A DNA stretch of 64,000 bases from Fulvivirga ulvae. Lineage in GTDB: Bacteria; Bacteroidota; Bacteroidia; Cytophagales; Cyclobacteriaceae. This document shows positions 8,344 to 17,209 of the stretch, piece after piece. The first letter of the stretch is position 1. The number at the start of each line of letters is the position of its first letter. The notes beneath the pieces are model-generated. The model was not told the DNA's origin, made no database searches, and worked only from the letters and a program-made list of their open reading frames with translations. Position numbers and translations under genes: made by a program. The stretch is taken from assembly GCF_021389975.1 (NCBI RefSeq), contig NZ_CP089981.1:4861501-4925500 (forward strand), given 5' to 3'.

Positions 8344-10275
8344 ATGCATGAATATATAGCTTTTCTAAAGAGATACCCTTGGGCAACTTATTTGCTTCTA
8401 GCCGTCAATATAGTGGTTTTTGGAGCCATGGAGCTTTCGGGCTATAGTTCTCAAAATGTTTTCGACCTGTTGGATTGGGGCGCCAATTTCTATCCTTATA
8501 CTTTTAAAGATGAGTGGTGGAGGCTGATTACCAGTATGTTCCTTCATATCGGCTTTATCCATCTTTTGGTAAATATGTTTGCCCTGTTTAGCCTAGGGTC
8601 TGATATCGAGTCTGTTTTCGGGCATAGGGCTTTTATCATTACTTACCTGGTCTCCGGCTTGTCAGCCGGACTGGTTAGTGGCTACTATAATTTGTACGTA
8701 ATCAGTGCAGGTGCCAGCGGTGCGATCTTCGGTATCTACGGATTCCATATCGTACAGGTAATTGCTCACGAGTGGCAGGATAAAAACGTAGTGATTAAGT
8801 CGTTTGTCGGATTTGCTATTTATATAGCTGTTATGACCATCATTGGTACCCAGGCCAATTTTGACAATGCGGCCCATTTCGGAGGCCTTGGGGCGGGGCT
8901 GGTTATTGGTATGGGTGATGTTGCTTTTAACAGTCAAAGAACGCACCGCATTTATCCGTTGATATTGGCGGTTTCGCTGGGCTTGGTGTTCTTTACTTAC
9001 CTCAATATACCTCGCCATAAGGTGCAGTATTTTGATATGTTCCAGGTATTCCTGCAATCAGATGAAATGTCTGTAAACAGAATGAATAAAAGTTATTCCT
9101 CGGATTCTGCTATGGCTACGGATTTCTCCGAACTGCTGCTTGAATGGGATACAGTAAGGCAGGAAATAGATAGTTTGCCTGAACTTCCGCCCGCATTGGA
9201 GGGTGACAGACAGATCCTTGAAAATTATGTAAAGTGGAGATCAGAGGAGATTGGGTATATTGTGACCTCCATAAAAGAGGAGTCGTATATTTACCTGGAT
9301 AGCCTTGAAATTGTACGGTATAAAATGGATACCATGCCTCCTTTGCAATATGTACTCAATTACAACCGCCCTTCACCGTCTGCGCCTGATACTACAGAGG
9401 CGCAAAAGCCTCCCGCCCGGGAAATTGTAGAGGTTTATTATGACAGCTTATGGAAGGAGTGCCCGATCTGGGAACATCATTATTACCGAAGAGGCTACCA
9501 GGATAGTATAGGTAGGTGGGATGGTTTGGTCAGGGACTATTTTAAAAGTGGTAAAATACAAATGAAGGGCAAATACAGCAAAGACCTGAAGGATGGTGTT
9601 TTCTTGTATTACAATGAGAATAATACATACTCGGCAGCAGGAAGGTATGAGGAGGAATACAAGGTTGGCAAGTGGCAGTATTTTTATGAATCGGGAGTCA
9701 TGTCATCGGAAGTTCGTTACCAAGACAGGGCCTATACTATCAACACGTGGGACTCAGTAGGCAACCCTATGGTAGTACAAGGCAATGGAGAAGACATTCA
9801 TAAAAACCCGAATGGTGTCATTGCTTCCTACGCCAAATATACTGAGGGCAGGATAGAAGGTGAAGCTTATGGGTACCATGAAAATGGTAGGCCTTATTAT
9901 AAGGAGTTTTACAATGAAGGGCGACTGGTCTATGGAAGGTCTGTCTCCCTGGAAGGGGAGCGGTTCGATTATGACATCAGCACCTTCATACCACATCCCG
10001 TAGGTGGTGCTGATGCCTTTCAGCAATATATTGCCTCTCATAAAATCTACCCACTCCAAGCTCGCCTGAACAATGTATCGGGAGACCTGGAGGTGGTTTT
10101 TACAGTCCATACCGATGGCTCCATCAGTGATGTGCGCTTTATGAACCACCTGGGCTATGGCTGCGAAGAAGAAGCAGAGCGACTACTTAAAGCAGGCCCC
10201 GAATGGATACCGGCTTACCTGCATGGCATGGAGCCGGTGACTTCGGAGGGGAGTGTGGTGATCAGTTTTCCATGA
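8344..10275 (+). CDS. Rhomboid protease fused to YwqK-like repeats and a TonB C-terminal domain
   Basis: 643 aa. Residues 1-220 are a rhomboid intramembrane serine protease: HIGFIHLLVNMFALFSLG, the nucleophile in SAGASGAIFGIYG and the histidine in NAAHFGGLGAGLVIG. A long polar region follows, with YwqK/MORN-like repeats (MKGKYSKDLKDGVFLYY, GRYEEEYKVGKWQYFYESG, EGEAYGYHENGRPYYKEFY; ~residues 400-540). The last ~90 residues resemble the TonB/energy-transducer C-terminal fold (GDLEVVFTVHTDGSISDVRF, AERLLKAGPEWIPA). The repeat and TonB parts probably lie in the periplasm. The substrate is unknown. Confidence 0.85.
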   Translation: MHEYIAFLKRYPWATYLLLAVNIVVFGAMELSGYSSQNVFDLLDWGANFYPYTFKDEWWRLITSMFLHIGFIHLLVNMFALFSLGSDIESVFGHRAFIITYLVSGLSAGLVSGYYNLYVISAGASGAIFGIYGFHIVQVIAHEWQDKNVVIKSFVGFAIYIAVMTIIGTQANFDNAAHFGGLGAGLVIGMGDVAFNSQRTHRIYPLILAVSLGLVFFTYLNIPRHKVQYFDMFQVFLQSDEMSVNRMNKSYSSDSAMATDFSELLLEWDTVRQEIDSLPELPPALEGDRQILENYVKWRSEEIGYIVTSIKEESYIYLDSLEIVRYKMDTMPPLQYVLNYNRPSPSAPDTTEAQKPPAREIVEVYYDSLWKECPIWEHHYYRRGYQDSIGRWDGLVRDYFKSGKIQMKGKYSKDLKDGVFLYYNENNTYSAAGRYEEEYKVGKWQYFYESGVMSSEVRYQDRAYTINTWDSVGNPMVVQGNGEDIHKNPNGVIASYAKYTEGRIEGEAYGYHENGRPYYKEFYNEGRLVYGRSVSLEGERFDYDISTFIPHPVGGADAFQQYIASHKIYPLQARLNNVSGDLEVVFTVHTDGSISDVRFMNHLGYGCEEEAERLLKAGPEWIPAYLHGMEPVTSEGSVVISFP

Positions 10276-10280
10276 TATGG

Positions 10281-10329
10281 TTTTTTTTAACTCTGACAGG
10301 GTTCAAAACCCTGTCAGAGTTAAAAAAAA
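10281..10329. repeat. REP-like palindrome, copy 2, also a bidirectional terminator
   Basis: A perfect 22-bp inverted repeat (10281-10302 / 10308-10329) with loop TCAAA and eight T or A at each edge. It sits between the convergent 3' ends of the rhomboid and RAYT genes. The core is the same as the copy at 3849. Its position right beside the transposase gene fits a REP-RAYT pair. Confidence 0.85.
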
Positions 10330-10337
10330 CATATAAT

Positions 10338-10976
10338 TTAAACCTCAATAATGAAGTCATTCAGGCCATCCTCACTGCTTAAAATATGAAATTCCTGATA
10401 ACTGCTTTGGTCACCAAACCAGTTGATTACTTCTTCCCTTTTTAGGCGGGTTTTTCTGGTATCAAGGTGGCTCCAGTAAGAGGAGTAGGGGTAGTCCTTG
10501 AAATCGTCAGTGAACCCATGTTTTTCTGGGTTCTTGTGAATGTAGCTTACCAGGCGGGAAAAGTAATAATCATTTTGTACAGGAATTCTTCTGAATGGCC
10601 TGTCGAACAGGCTTCCTGTACGGCCATAAGCCTTGTTGATGGACTGAGAGTAGCTGTTAAATAGTTTGGCGAACTGTTTGCCAATGGTTTTGCTGAAGTC
10701 TACCTCGGCACTGAAGTTATTACCTTTATCTCTGACAGGGTTCTGAACCCTGTCAGAGATAACTTCAGCAGAACAGGTTCTGATCAGAAAGTGGAAATGG
10801 TTGTTCAGAAGGCAGTAGGCATAAGTATCTGCCACAGGATTGATATGTTGTGCATACTTTTCCAGAAAATAGTTGTAATTGCGAGCTTCTTTAAAAATAG
10901 ATTCTCCATTAATTCCCCTGTTGTACACATGATAATAGGTATCCGGCTGAATAGGTTCGGTATGTTTCTTTCTCAC
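10338..10976 (-). CDS. REP-associated tyrosine transposase (RAYT, Y1/IS200-like)
   Basis: 212 aa. PDTYYHVYNRGINGESIF and the HUH motif NHFHFLIR are diagnostic for TnpA-REP/Y1 transposases. The candidate catalytic tyrosine is in FNSYSQSINKAYGRTGSLF, followed by RPFRRI and SYIHKNPEKHGF. The start is a GTG at 10974-10976, chosen because family members begin just before the PDTYYHVYNRG motif. RAYTs are single-copy genes thought to mobilise REP palindromes. A palindrome of the same family lies inside this reading frame, inserting about 20 residues between the HUH motif and the tyrosine region; the frame stays open. Confidence 0.9.
   Translation of the reverse strand: MRKKHTEPIQPDTYYHVYNRGINGESIFKEARNYNYFLEKYAQHINPVADTYAYCLLNNHFHFLIRTCSAEVISDRVQNPVRDKGNNFSAEVDFSKTIGKQFAKLFNSYSQSINKAYGRTGSLFDRPFRRIPVQNDYYFSRLVSYIHKNPEKHGFTDDFKDYPYSSYWSHLDTRKTRLKREEVINWFGDQSSYQEFHILSSEDGLNDFIIEV
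10711..10768. repeat. REP-like palindrome, copy 3, inside the RAYT gene
   Basis: The inner perfect 16-bp inverted repeat (10728-10760, 1-base centre) has the same CTCTGACAGGG/CCCTGTCAGAG core as the two intergenic copies. It is framed by an outer 10-bp inverted repeat, CTGAAGTTAT (10711) / ATAACTTCAG (10759). In the protein the insert is bounded by the repeated tetrapeptide S-A-E-V, which could be a target duplication. Confidence 0.85.
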
Positions 10977-11021
10977 TAAAAATCATTATATAAGTAGGTA
11001 AATTATGGGGAATATCAATTA

Positions 11022-12047
11022 TCAGTTAATCTTGACCGCAACCTTTCCAACCGACTTACCCTGCTGGAAAAGATGGATTGCCTCATGCATTTGATTAAAA
11101 TCAAACGTATGGCCGACATGCTGAGGTCTTAATTGCAAGGCCTGCAATTCACTAAGTATTTCAAGCATCATATCAGTCTGTTCATACAGATAGATCAGGT
11201 TAAAGCCCATGAGGGATTTGTTCTGAGAGGGCAACCGCAGGGGATCGATCTTAGGTCTTTTGAGAAACTTCCAGATCAGCCTTGGGTAGTTGGGCCTTGA
11301 GCCATGGCTTGTAAAGCTGGCTGAACCGTAAGCCACCATTCGACCCATTGGAGCCATCGCTTCCCAACTTTGTTTAAGTATTCTGCCTCCTATACATTCC
11401 ATCACCAGGTTCAGCTGCCTGCTGTTAAGTGCTGCCTGCAGTTTATCAGCAAAATACTTGTCCCTGACAATCACTTCGTCATAGGCTTCCTGGCTTTTTA
11501 GGAAGTCCACCTTTTTACCATTGCCCACAGTACCGATGGTATAGGCACCATACTTTTTGCAAATACGGTTGGCCAAAATGCCAACACCTCCTGCTGCACT
11601 ATGGATCAATACCGTCATATCTTTTCGCAGATCACCGAGCTTGGTAAGGCCGTAATAAGCGGTAAGGCCTTGAACTAAAAAGCCCGCGCCCTCTTCAAAG
11701 CTCCAGTCGTCCGGAAGCGGGATCACGTACCGGTGATGCGAGTTGATATGGGATACGTAGCCGCCAAATTTGGTCGCACCCATTACCCGGTCACCAATAT
11801 TCCACCCTGTGACGTCTTTGCCAATAGCAATTATTTCCCCAGAGTATTCCAGTCCGGGGATAAAAGAACCTTCCGGGGTGGCGCTATAAAGCCCCTGAAT
11901 GGCAAAAATATCGGCAAAGTTTAGGCCTACAGCTTTCACATTTACACATACCTCATCGGCTTTTGGCTCAGGAAGTTCTTCAGTTCGGAGTTTTAGGCTT
12001 TTAATCGAGCCTGCCTTTTCAGTGCGATATACCTGGCGTTGGATCAT
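11022..12047 (-). CDS. Quinone oxidoreductase-like zinc-binding-dehydrogenase family protein
   Basis: 341 aa when started at the ATG 12047; an upstream TTG would add a non-conserved 17-residue tail. It belongs to the medium-chain dehydrogenase/reductase superfamily: GLNFADIFAIQGLY near the N-terminus, then the NAD(P)H-binding Rossmann motif IHSAAGGVGILANRICKKYGA (~residue 145). The structural-zinc cysteine cluster of true alcohol dehydrogenases is absent, which favours the quinone-reductase branch. It probably reduces quinones or enones with NADPH. It stands alone between the RAYT gene and a divergent DUF72 gene. Confidence 0.85.
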   Translation of the reverse strand: MIQRQVYRTEKAGSIKSLKLRTEELPEPKADEVCVNVKAVGLNFADIFAIQGLYSATPEGSFIPGLEYSGEIIAIGKDVTGWNIGDRVMGATKFGGYVSHINSHHRYVIPLPDDWSFEEGAGFLVQGLTAYYGLTKLGDLRKDMTVLIHSAAGGVGILANRICKKYGAYTIGTVGNGKKVDFLKSQEAYDEVIVRDKYFADKLQAALNSRQLNLVMECIGGRILKQSWEAMAPMGRMVAYGSASFTSHGSRPNYPRLIWKFLKRPKIDPLRLPSQNKSLMGFNLIYLYEQTDMMLEILSELQALQLRPQHVGHTFDFNQMHEAIHLFQQGKSVGKVAVKIN

Positions 12048-12324
12048 ATGTTTTACTTGTTGGTTAGTGTCCGGTGAATTGTGTTTGATGATTATCAAAG
12101 AGTGCTAAACTACTTATAATTTGTATCGTTCTATAAAGTTAATACCGGAAGAATGCCATTTACATAAATGGCCGAAATTAATACATAGCCCGTTTAAAGA
12201 TGTCCCTGATAAAGTGTATTTTAGAGTACGTTATCTTTTAAACCTAAAAGAAACAACCACCAGGAAACCAAAAGTATACGAATACTTAGGTTTCAATACG
12301 CAATACTAACCAACACTAAAAACT
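12048..12324. other. Divergent intergenic region, no firm gene
   Basis: 277 bp between the oxidoreductase and the DUF72 gene. A 62-codon frame (12121-12309, + strand, TTG start) ends just before DUF72 but has no recognisable domain or start signal. I do not call it as a gene. Confidence 0.4.
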
Positions 12325-13230
12325 ATGAAATTCGGAAAAGTAGATAACCCTGAAAAAATAGATTTTACGCTTCCGGCAGATCATCCCGATACAAAGAAAA
12401 CCCTGGAAGCCAATGACAAACCACTGCAAACTGTGAGCGTGGGTTGTGCCAAATGGAACAAGTCAGACCTGAAAGGGTTTTACCCCCGAGGTACAAAGGA
12501 CGAATTGGAGTATTACGCCAATGAGTTCAACTCGATCGAGCTGAATGCCACTTTTTACAACCTGTATAAGGAAGACCAGATCCTTAAATGGAAGGAGCGG
12601 ACTCCCGCAGATTTTAAGTTTTTCCCGAAACTGCCTCGCTATGTAAGCCACTTGAAAAGACTTGGCGAGGGGTATGAAGATTACCTGGATGACTATCTGG
12701 TAGGTGTTCAGGCCTTTGGAGACCAGTTAGGAATGCTGTTTTTACAACTACACGATAATTTCGGGCCTAAAGAAGAGAACTTCAACCGTTTGAAGAATTT
12801 TATTGATAAGTTTCCTCATGACCTGCCACTGGCGATTGAGCTAAGGCATACAGACTGGTTTGGGAATCAGGAAGTTGCAGATGAATTACATGATTTATTG
12901 GTTAAAAATAATATCAGTAACATACTGGTTGACTCAGCGGGTAGGAGGGACATCATGCACATGCGCCTTACCACACCTACTGCGTTTGTCCGCTATGTAG
13001 GCGCCAACCACGAGAGCGACTACAGCCGCCTTGACCAGTGGATAGAGCGGATCAAAATGTGGAAAGAACAAGGGCTGCAAAACCTTTACTTCTTTATTCA
13101 CCAAAACGTAGAGAAAGAGTCACCGTTACTGGCAGCTACCTTCATTAAAAAGCTCAATGAGGCCATTGGTACAAATATTAAGATACCTTCAATGCCACAG
13201 GAGAAGCAAGGGAGTTTGGATTTGAAGTAG
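12325..13230 (+). CDS. DUF72 domain protein
   Basis: 301 aa. The start of the family is clear in VSVGCAKWNKSDLKGFYPRGTKDELEYYANEFNSIELNATFY, a TIM-barrel-like fold with the conserved FNSIELNATFY strand. AIELRHTDWF, IMHMRLTTPTAFVRYVG and LYFFIHQNVEKESP are the later conserved blocks. The biochemical function of DUF72 (YecE-like) proteins is not established. It is alone between convergent or divergent neighbours. Confidence 0.85.
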   Translation: MKFGKVDNPEKIDFTLPADHPDTKKTLEANDKPLQTVSVGCAKWNKSDLKGFYPRGTKDELEYYANEFNSIELNATFYNLYKEDQILKWKERTPADFKFFPKLPRYVSHLKRLGEGYEDYLDDYLVGVQAFGDQLGMLFLQLHDNFGPKEENFNRLKNFIDKFPHDLPLAIELRHTDWFGNQEVADELHDLLVKNNISNILVDSAGRRDIMHMRLTTPTAFVRYVGANHESDYSRLDQWIERIKMWKEQGLQNLYFFIHQNVEKESPLLAATFIKKLNEAIGTNIKIPSMPQEKQGSLDLK

Positions 13231-13294
13231 CCGTTAGATCTTTTGAAATAAGACATGAACAAACACGCATGTCTTACTTCTCTTTCATTATAAA

Positions 13295-13863
13295 TTATCT
13301 TTTGGTATCATACTCAAGGAGAATCACTCCTGAACTGGGAGTAGTGCTCTTTAGCATAAGGTCGACTCTATTTCTGATCTCTGAAAACAAAGGCTTTCCC
13401 TCGCCTAAAATTACCGGAAATACAGCCAGCAGGTATTTATCCACCAGTCCCAGGTTCATGAATGTAGTAATGAGGCTTGCCCCACCATATAACCAAATAT
13501 CTTTACCGGGTTGATTTTTTATGTCCTGTACCTGAGTAAATATGTCAGTATTTATTACTTCTGCTTTTTTATTAATCTTTGGAGGCTGTTTGAAAACACA
13601 TATTTCTTCTTGCTATGTATCCCATTCCACAACTTTGTTTCGGCTGCTGATGCGCCTTCGGGAGGTTGGAACTCTCCCCATTTTTCATAGCTTACACGGC
13701 CATAAAATATGGTGTCAATGGTTGCGAGAAACTTGTCAAAATGAGATTCCACTGCTGTGTCTTCCGGAGAGCCACCGCCTGTTTCAAGCCAGTCGATTTC
13801 TCCATTGGGTCCTTCAATGTATCCGTCCAGTGTCACGGCCAGGTTAAGGATTATTTTTCTCAT
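13295..13863 (-). pseudogene. RibD C-terminal/dihydrofolate-reductase-like protein, frameshifted
   Basis: The minus strand encodes MRKIILNLAVTLDGYIEGPNGEIDW ... FYGRVSYEKWGEF ... KKKYVFSNSLQRL and then hits a stop at 13555. The missing half follows at once in another frame: NKKAEVINTDIFTQVQ, DIWLYGGASLITTFMNLGLVD, KYLLAVFPVILGEGKPLFS, ending at 13295. One lost base near 13570-13580, in an A-rich run (ATAAAAAAG), explains the break. Restored, it would be about 189 aa, the normal length. Either a real pseudogene or a homopolymer sequencing error. Confidence 0.85.
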
Positions 13864-13963
13864 GTGTGTTTTGCGTTAGTAGGGATAGCAACTTTAATAA
13901 AATATTCTGTCTGGAGATTATTGTATTGATGCTGTCTTAGCATTTTAATTAAAAAAATATCCA

Positions 13964-15427
13964 CTAATCTATTTTAAGAGAGGTATATACCTCATTTAAT
14001 ACTGTGGCTTTATCGGTGAGGACTACCAACTTATCATTGGTTTGAAGTTCAGTAGATCCGTTAGGCGTCAGATAATTTCCTTCTCGTTCAATCATAGCAA
14101 TAATTGCATTTTTCGGAAAATTCAAATCAACTATTTTCATTCCTGCTACTGCTGAGTTCTCTTTTACCACTACTTCCTTCATTATAGTTTTTGGATGTTC
14201 CTCCAACAACTCGTCTGTAGGAGACATAGGCTTTATCTTTTCAGGTAAACCCACATTCAGCCATCTGGCCACCAATGATAATGTAGAGCCTTGGATAAGT
14301 ACTGAGGTCAATGACACAAAAAAGACAATATTAAATATAATGTTGGCTTTCTCTATTCCAGCTAAAAGAGGATAAGTAGCAAAAACAATCGGTACAGCAC
14401 CTCTTAGACCTACCCATGAAATGTAGAACCTTCGTCTTAATTTCATTTTGAATGGCACCAGTGAAATAAACACCGCCAGCGGTCGTGCTATTAGGATAAG
14501 AAATATGGAGATTAACAGTCCTACCCCGATAAACGGTACAATCTGCGAAGGGAAAACCAATAAACCCAGAGTAAGAAATAAAACAATCTGCATCAACCAG
14601 GCCAGACCATCAAACATTTTCATAATAGTCTTTTTGTGTATCAGATTCTGATTCCCTAAATAAACTGAGCTGATATAAATAGCAAGAAAACCATTACCTC
14701 CCAGGGCATCGGTCGCAGAAAACGTTATAAACATTAGGGCTATTGTCAGCACCGGATATAGCCCTTCAAAATCAAGTTTGATTTTGTTGATTACAGTTTT
14801 ACTTAGCCGGCCAAAAAGAAAGCCTGCTATTCCCCCTATAACCATTTGCAGTAAAAATAATGGAATAATAGAAAAAACACTCTTCTCAGGTTGCTGTACT
14901 AATGACAGGAAAGCAATAGTTAATACATAAGCCATAGGGTCATTACTTCCGCTTTCAAGTTCTAATGTAGGTCTGAGATTTTTCTTAAGAGCCAGGTTCT
15001 TACCTCTTAGGATAGAAAATACCGCTGCTGCATCTGTGGAAGAGACGATTGCGCCTAAAAGTAAGCTTTCATAAAGGCTGAAGTCTGTGATGAGATAAAC
15101 AAAATAACCTAATCCTACTGCCGTAAGCAATACGCCTGCGGTAGATAATGCTATTCCTTCTTTCAAAACCGGTTTAACTGATTGCCAACTGGTGTCTAAA
15201 CCGCCGGAAAACAAAATGAAGTTTAGAGACACTACACCTATAAACTGAGCTATTTGAGGATTATCAAAATAGATGCCTCCGATTCCATCCGACCCGGCAA
15301 GCATGCCTATCGAAAGGAATAGTAACAATGTAGGTATGCCAAAACGGTAACTGGTTTTCCCTGCTATTATACTAATTAATAACAGTATTGAGCCTATAAG
15401 AATAATATTTTCAATCGTTATGTTCAT
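13964..15427 (-). CDS. CPA1/NhaP2-like cation/proton antiporter with C-terminal RCK_C domain
   Basis: 487 aa. The first ~390 residues have about 12 membrane segments; SLNFILFSGGLDTSW, GAIVSSTDAAAVFSIL and ELESGSNDPMAYVLT are the conserved CPA1 antiporter blocks with the transport aspartates. The last ~75 residues (VKENSAVAGMKIVDLNFPKNAIIAMI ... TNDKLVVLTDK) are a TrkA-C/RCK_C domain as in NhaP2/CvrA-type K+/H+ antiporters. It probably exports K+ or Na+ in exchange for H+ and senses a nucleotide or ion. It lies just outside the left end of the integrated element; before insertion it was probably the next gene after mnmE. Confidence 0.9.
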   Translation of the reverse strand: MNITIENIILIGSILLLISIIAGKTSYRFGIPTLLLFLSIGMLAGSDGIGGIYFDNPQIAQFIGVVSLNFILFSGGLDTSWQSVKPVLKEGIALSTAGVLLTAVGLGYFVYLITDFSLYESLLLGAIVSSTDAAAVFSILRGKNLALKKNLRPTLELESGSNDPMAYVLTIAFLSLVQQPEKSVFSIIPLFLLQMVIGGIAGFLFGRLSKTVINKIKLDFEGLYPVLTIALMFITFSATDALGGNGFLAIYISSVYLGNQNLIHKKTIMKMFDGLAWLMQIVLFLTLGLLVFPSQIVPFIGVGLLISIFLILIARPLAVFISLVPFKMKLRRRFYISWVGLRGAVPIVFATYPLLAGIEKANIIFNIVFFVSLTSVLIQGSTLSLVARWLNVGLPEKIKPMSPTDELLEEHPKTIMKEVVVKENSAVAGMKIVDLNFPKNAIIAMIEREGNYLTPNGSTELQTNDKLVVLTDKATVLNEVYTSLKID

Positions 15428-15540
15428 ATAACTAAGTTCTTAATAAAACCTCAAAACATCCTTTGAAATGAAAAAATTATGCTACAGTATTTATGGATTA
15501 GTCCTACCCAGGTTTGACTTCTGACAGACAGCCTGCATAT

Positions 15541-15630
15541 ATTACTTCCCGATACAAAATATTTGAGATAAATATAACTCACTGTTAATCAGTTTGTTGC
15601 TTGAGTGTTAGAAACGAATTAGCAACAAAT
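15541..15630. repeat. attL of the integrated element (core plus arm sites)
   Basis: The core ATTACTTCCCGATACAAAA (15541-15559) matches the 3' end of mnmE (35351-35369) at 18 of 19 bases. Read on the minus strand it encodes F-C-I-G-K-stop; the one mismatch is synonymous (GGG for GGA). Inside the element are the arm-type repeats TTTGTTGCT (15593, inverted) and TAGCAACAAAT (15620-15630, direct), both repeated at the right end. Confidence 0.85.
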
Positions 15631-15687
15631 ATCATTGACTATCAGCTAAATAAGGGATAAGTAAAGGAAAAATGAAGGGTATGGGCA

Positions 15688-15720
15688 TAAAAAAACCGCC
15701 TCACAAAGGAAGCGGTTTTT
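15688..15720 (-). terminator. Terminator of the DUF6266 gene
   Basis: The minus strand reads AAAAACCGC, a 12-base loop, then GCGGTTTTTTT, a GC-rich stem flanked by A and T runs, 20 bp after the stop of the minus-strand gene. Confidence 0.75.
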
Positions 15721-15739
15721 ATCGAAAACATCAATCGCT

Positions 15740-16381
15740 TTACGCAACTGTTACAGAGCCTAAATAAACGCTGTTGGCAACCTTAGAGCCATCTTCTGAG
15801 ATAAAACCAAGGAAGGCTTCAACATCTTCTCCAGAGTACTCAGAAGGCACTGAAATCGTTTCTGTACCGGCTGACCTATCTGCACCTGCAGTAGTAAATA
15901 CTGCCTCATCTCTCGAAGTGTTGATCAGAACAACCAGGGCTTTGTCAGTGGCAAGTGCTGATCCACTGCCTGAATTGTCTGTCCAGGTTACTTGCACATC
16001 TCCTGCACCTGGGGATGAAGCTGCACCACCTGCTGCTACCGTGAGGTTTCCACGAGTTACCAATGCGTTGGCATAGTCAATCGTGAAACTTGGATAAGCT
16101 CCTGTAATTGCATTATTCAGGTTATATGACATAGCAGCGTTGAACTGTGTCATCTTGTTTGCATACAATTTGAAGCCTACTCTCAGGAAGTCAGTCATTG
16201 GTTGCAAGAACCTTAGAACTGTTGAGAATTTGGAACGTTGGTCTACCTGACCTTCTGTTCTTGGGTTGGAAACATTGGCAGGCTTGATTCTCATGTAGTC
16301 AATGCCTTTCCATGTACCACCTACGACATTTCCGACCTTGCCGGAGAAGCCGCCTAATACACCTTGTGAAATTTTTCCCAT
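15740..16381 (-). CDS. DUF6266 family protein
   Basis: 213 aa. The N-terminus MGKISQGVLGGFSGKVGNVVGG, then TWKGIDYMRIKPANVSNPRT, is the hallmark of DUF6266, a Bacteroidota family of unknown function. The C-terminal half (VQVTWTDNSGSGSALATDKALVVLINTS) looks like a beta-rich, fibronectin-like domain. There is no signal peptide. It lies at the left end of the integrated element with its own terminator, so it is accessory cargo. Its role is not known. Confidence 0.7.
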   Translation of the reverse strand: MGKISQGVLGGFSGKVGNVVGGTWKGIDYMRIKPANVSNPRTEGQVDQRSKFSTVLRFLQPMTDFLRVGFKLYANKMTQFNAAMSYNLNNAITGAYPSFTIDYANALVTRGNLTVAAGGAASSPGAGDVQVTWTDNSGSGSALATDKALVVLINTSRDEAVFTTAGADRSAGTETISVPSEYSGEDVEAFLGFISEDGSKVANSVYLGSVTVA

Positions 16382-16559
16382 TGCTTTTTAAATTTTACGG
16401 GGTTAAACAAATACTTGGACTTGACACGGACTTTCCATGGACTTGCCCTATACCATCTAAAATACTACAAGAAATGAGCGAAGATTCATGCAACGGTGTT
16501 GTTGCTTGACTGTGCTTTATTTTGCTTTTGTTGCCCTGTTCTTTTGTCAGGTTACTGCT

Positions 16560-16994
16560 CTATCCTGAGTCAGTTCTTTTCATCAACTTGTGAAAGATTG
16601 CTTGCCTTGCGGTATCGATCATCTTAATAGAGACCTTGATTTTTTCCTCTTGTATTTCCAATAGCCTGAGTGCTTCAATCGCCTTTTCATATGCTTGTTG
16701 TTTGGTGCTGGCTTCTGACTCACTTTGTCGGATCAGCTTGCGAGTTTCATCAATGGTGACAAATGGTATAACAGAACCTTTCAGATAGCAATGGAATGAT
16801 TTTGACCTCCACAATCCAAAGCATAGCCAGTACATAAATTCCCTATCCTCATCATTGAGTGTAAGGCAAACAAAACAATTTGGACAAGGGTCATTCAGTG
16901 GTTTTCCACTGTTCAATCCTTTATTCAGGATAAAGAAGTGAGGTTCTTCGTATTGGGTTTCTGGTCTGTGGGTTTTCAAGCGAAAGGTTTTCAT
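16560..16994 (-). CDS. Hypothetical protein, DUF6943-like
   Basis: 144 aa from the ATG at 16994; an alternative ATG at 17006 adds four residues. Further upstream in-frame codons encode a low-complexity phenylalanine-rich stretch across a purine-rich DNA run and were not used. The N-terminal part has KTHRPETQYEEPHFFILNKGLNSGKP and the cysteine pair DPCPNCFV. I associate this pattern with the Bacteroidota family DUF6943, from memory and not certain. The C-terminal third is a predicted coiled coil (EASTKQQAYEKAIEALRLLE). Function unknown; a regulatory or mobile-element housekeeping role is possible. Confidence 0.6.
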   Translation of the reverse strand: MKTFRLKTHRPETQYEEPHFFILNKGLNSGKPLNDPCPNCFVCLTLNDEDREFMYWLCFGLWRSKSFHCYLKGSVIPFVTIDETRKLIRQSESEASTKQQAYEKAIEALRLLEIQEEKIKVSIKMIDTARQAIFHKLMKRTDSG

Positions 16995-17209
16995 ATAGCA
17001 AGCCATTTGAATTATGCTCGCTCTGCTCCGCACAGACATTTTCAAAAGAGAAAAGAAAAAAGGGAAAAAAAGAAAAGAGAAAGCTCTTGATATGGTGGGG
17101 ATGGCCGGGTTGTCAAGGTTTTTGAGGAAAATACTACCCAAAGGGTGGAGATTTTTTTCAAAACCCGTAGGGCTTGACCTTGATAAGCCGATTGAGGGTT
17201 GGGCTTGAG

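Noticed and set aside
12121..12309. 62-codon frame before DUF72
   Set aside because: TTG start, no recognisable domain, ends just before the next gene. It may be chance in an AT-rich leader.
13269..13514. Plus-strand open frame over the second half of the RibD-like gene
   Set aside because: It is the complement of the displaced frame of the minus-strand gene, whose family motifs are clear.
17010..17141. N-terminal extension of the DUF6943-like protein
   Set aside because: It encodes a Phe-rich low-complexity stretch across a purine-rich DNA run. ATGs at 17006 and 16994 are better starts.
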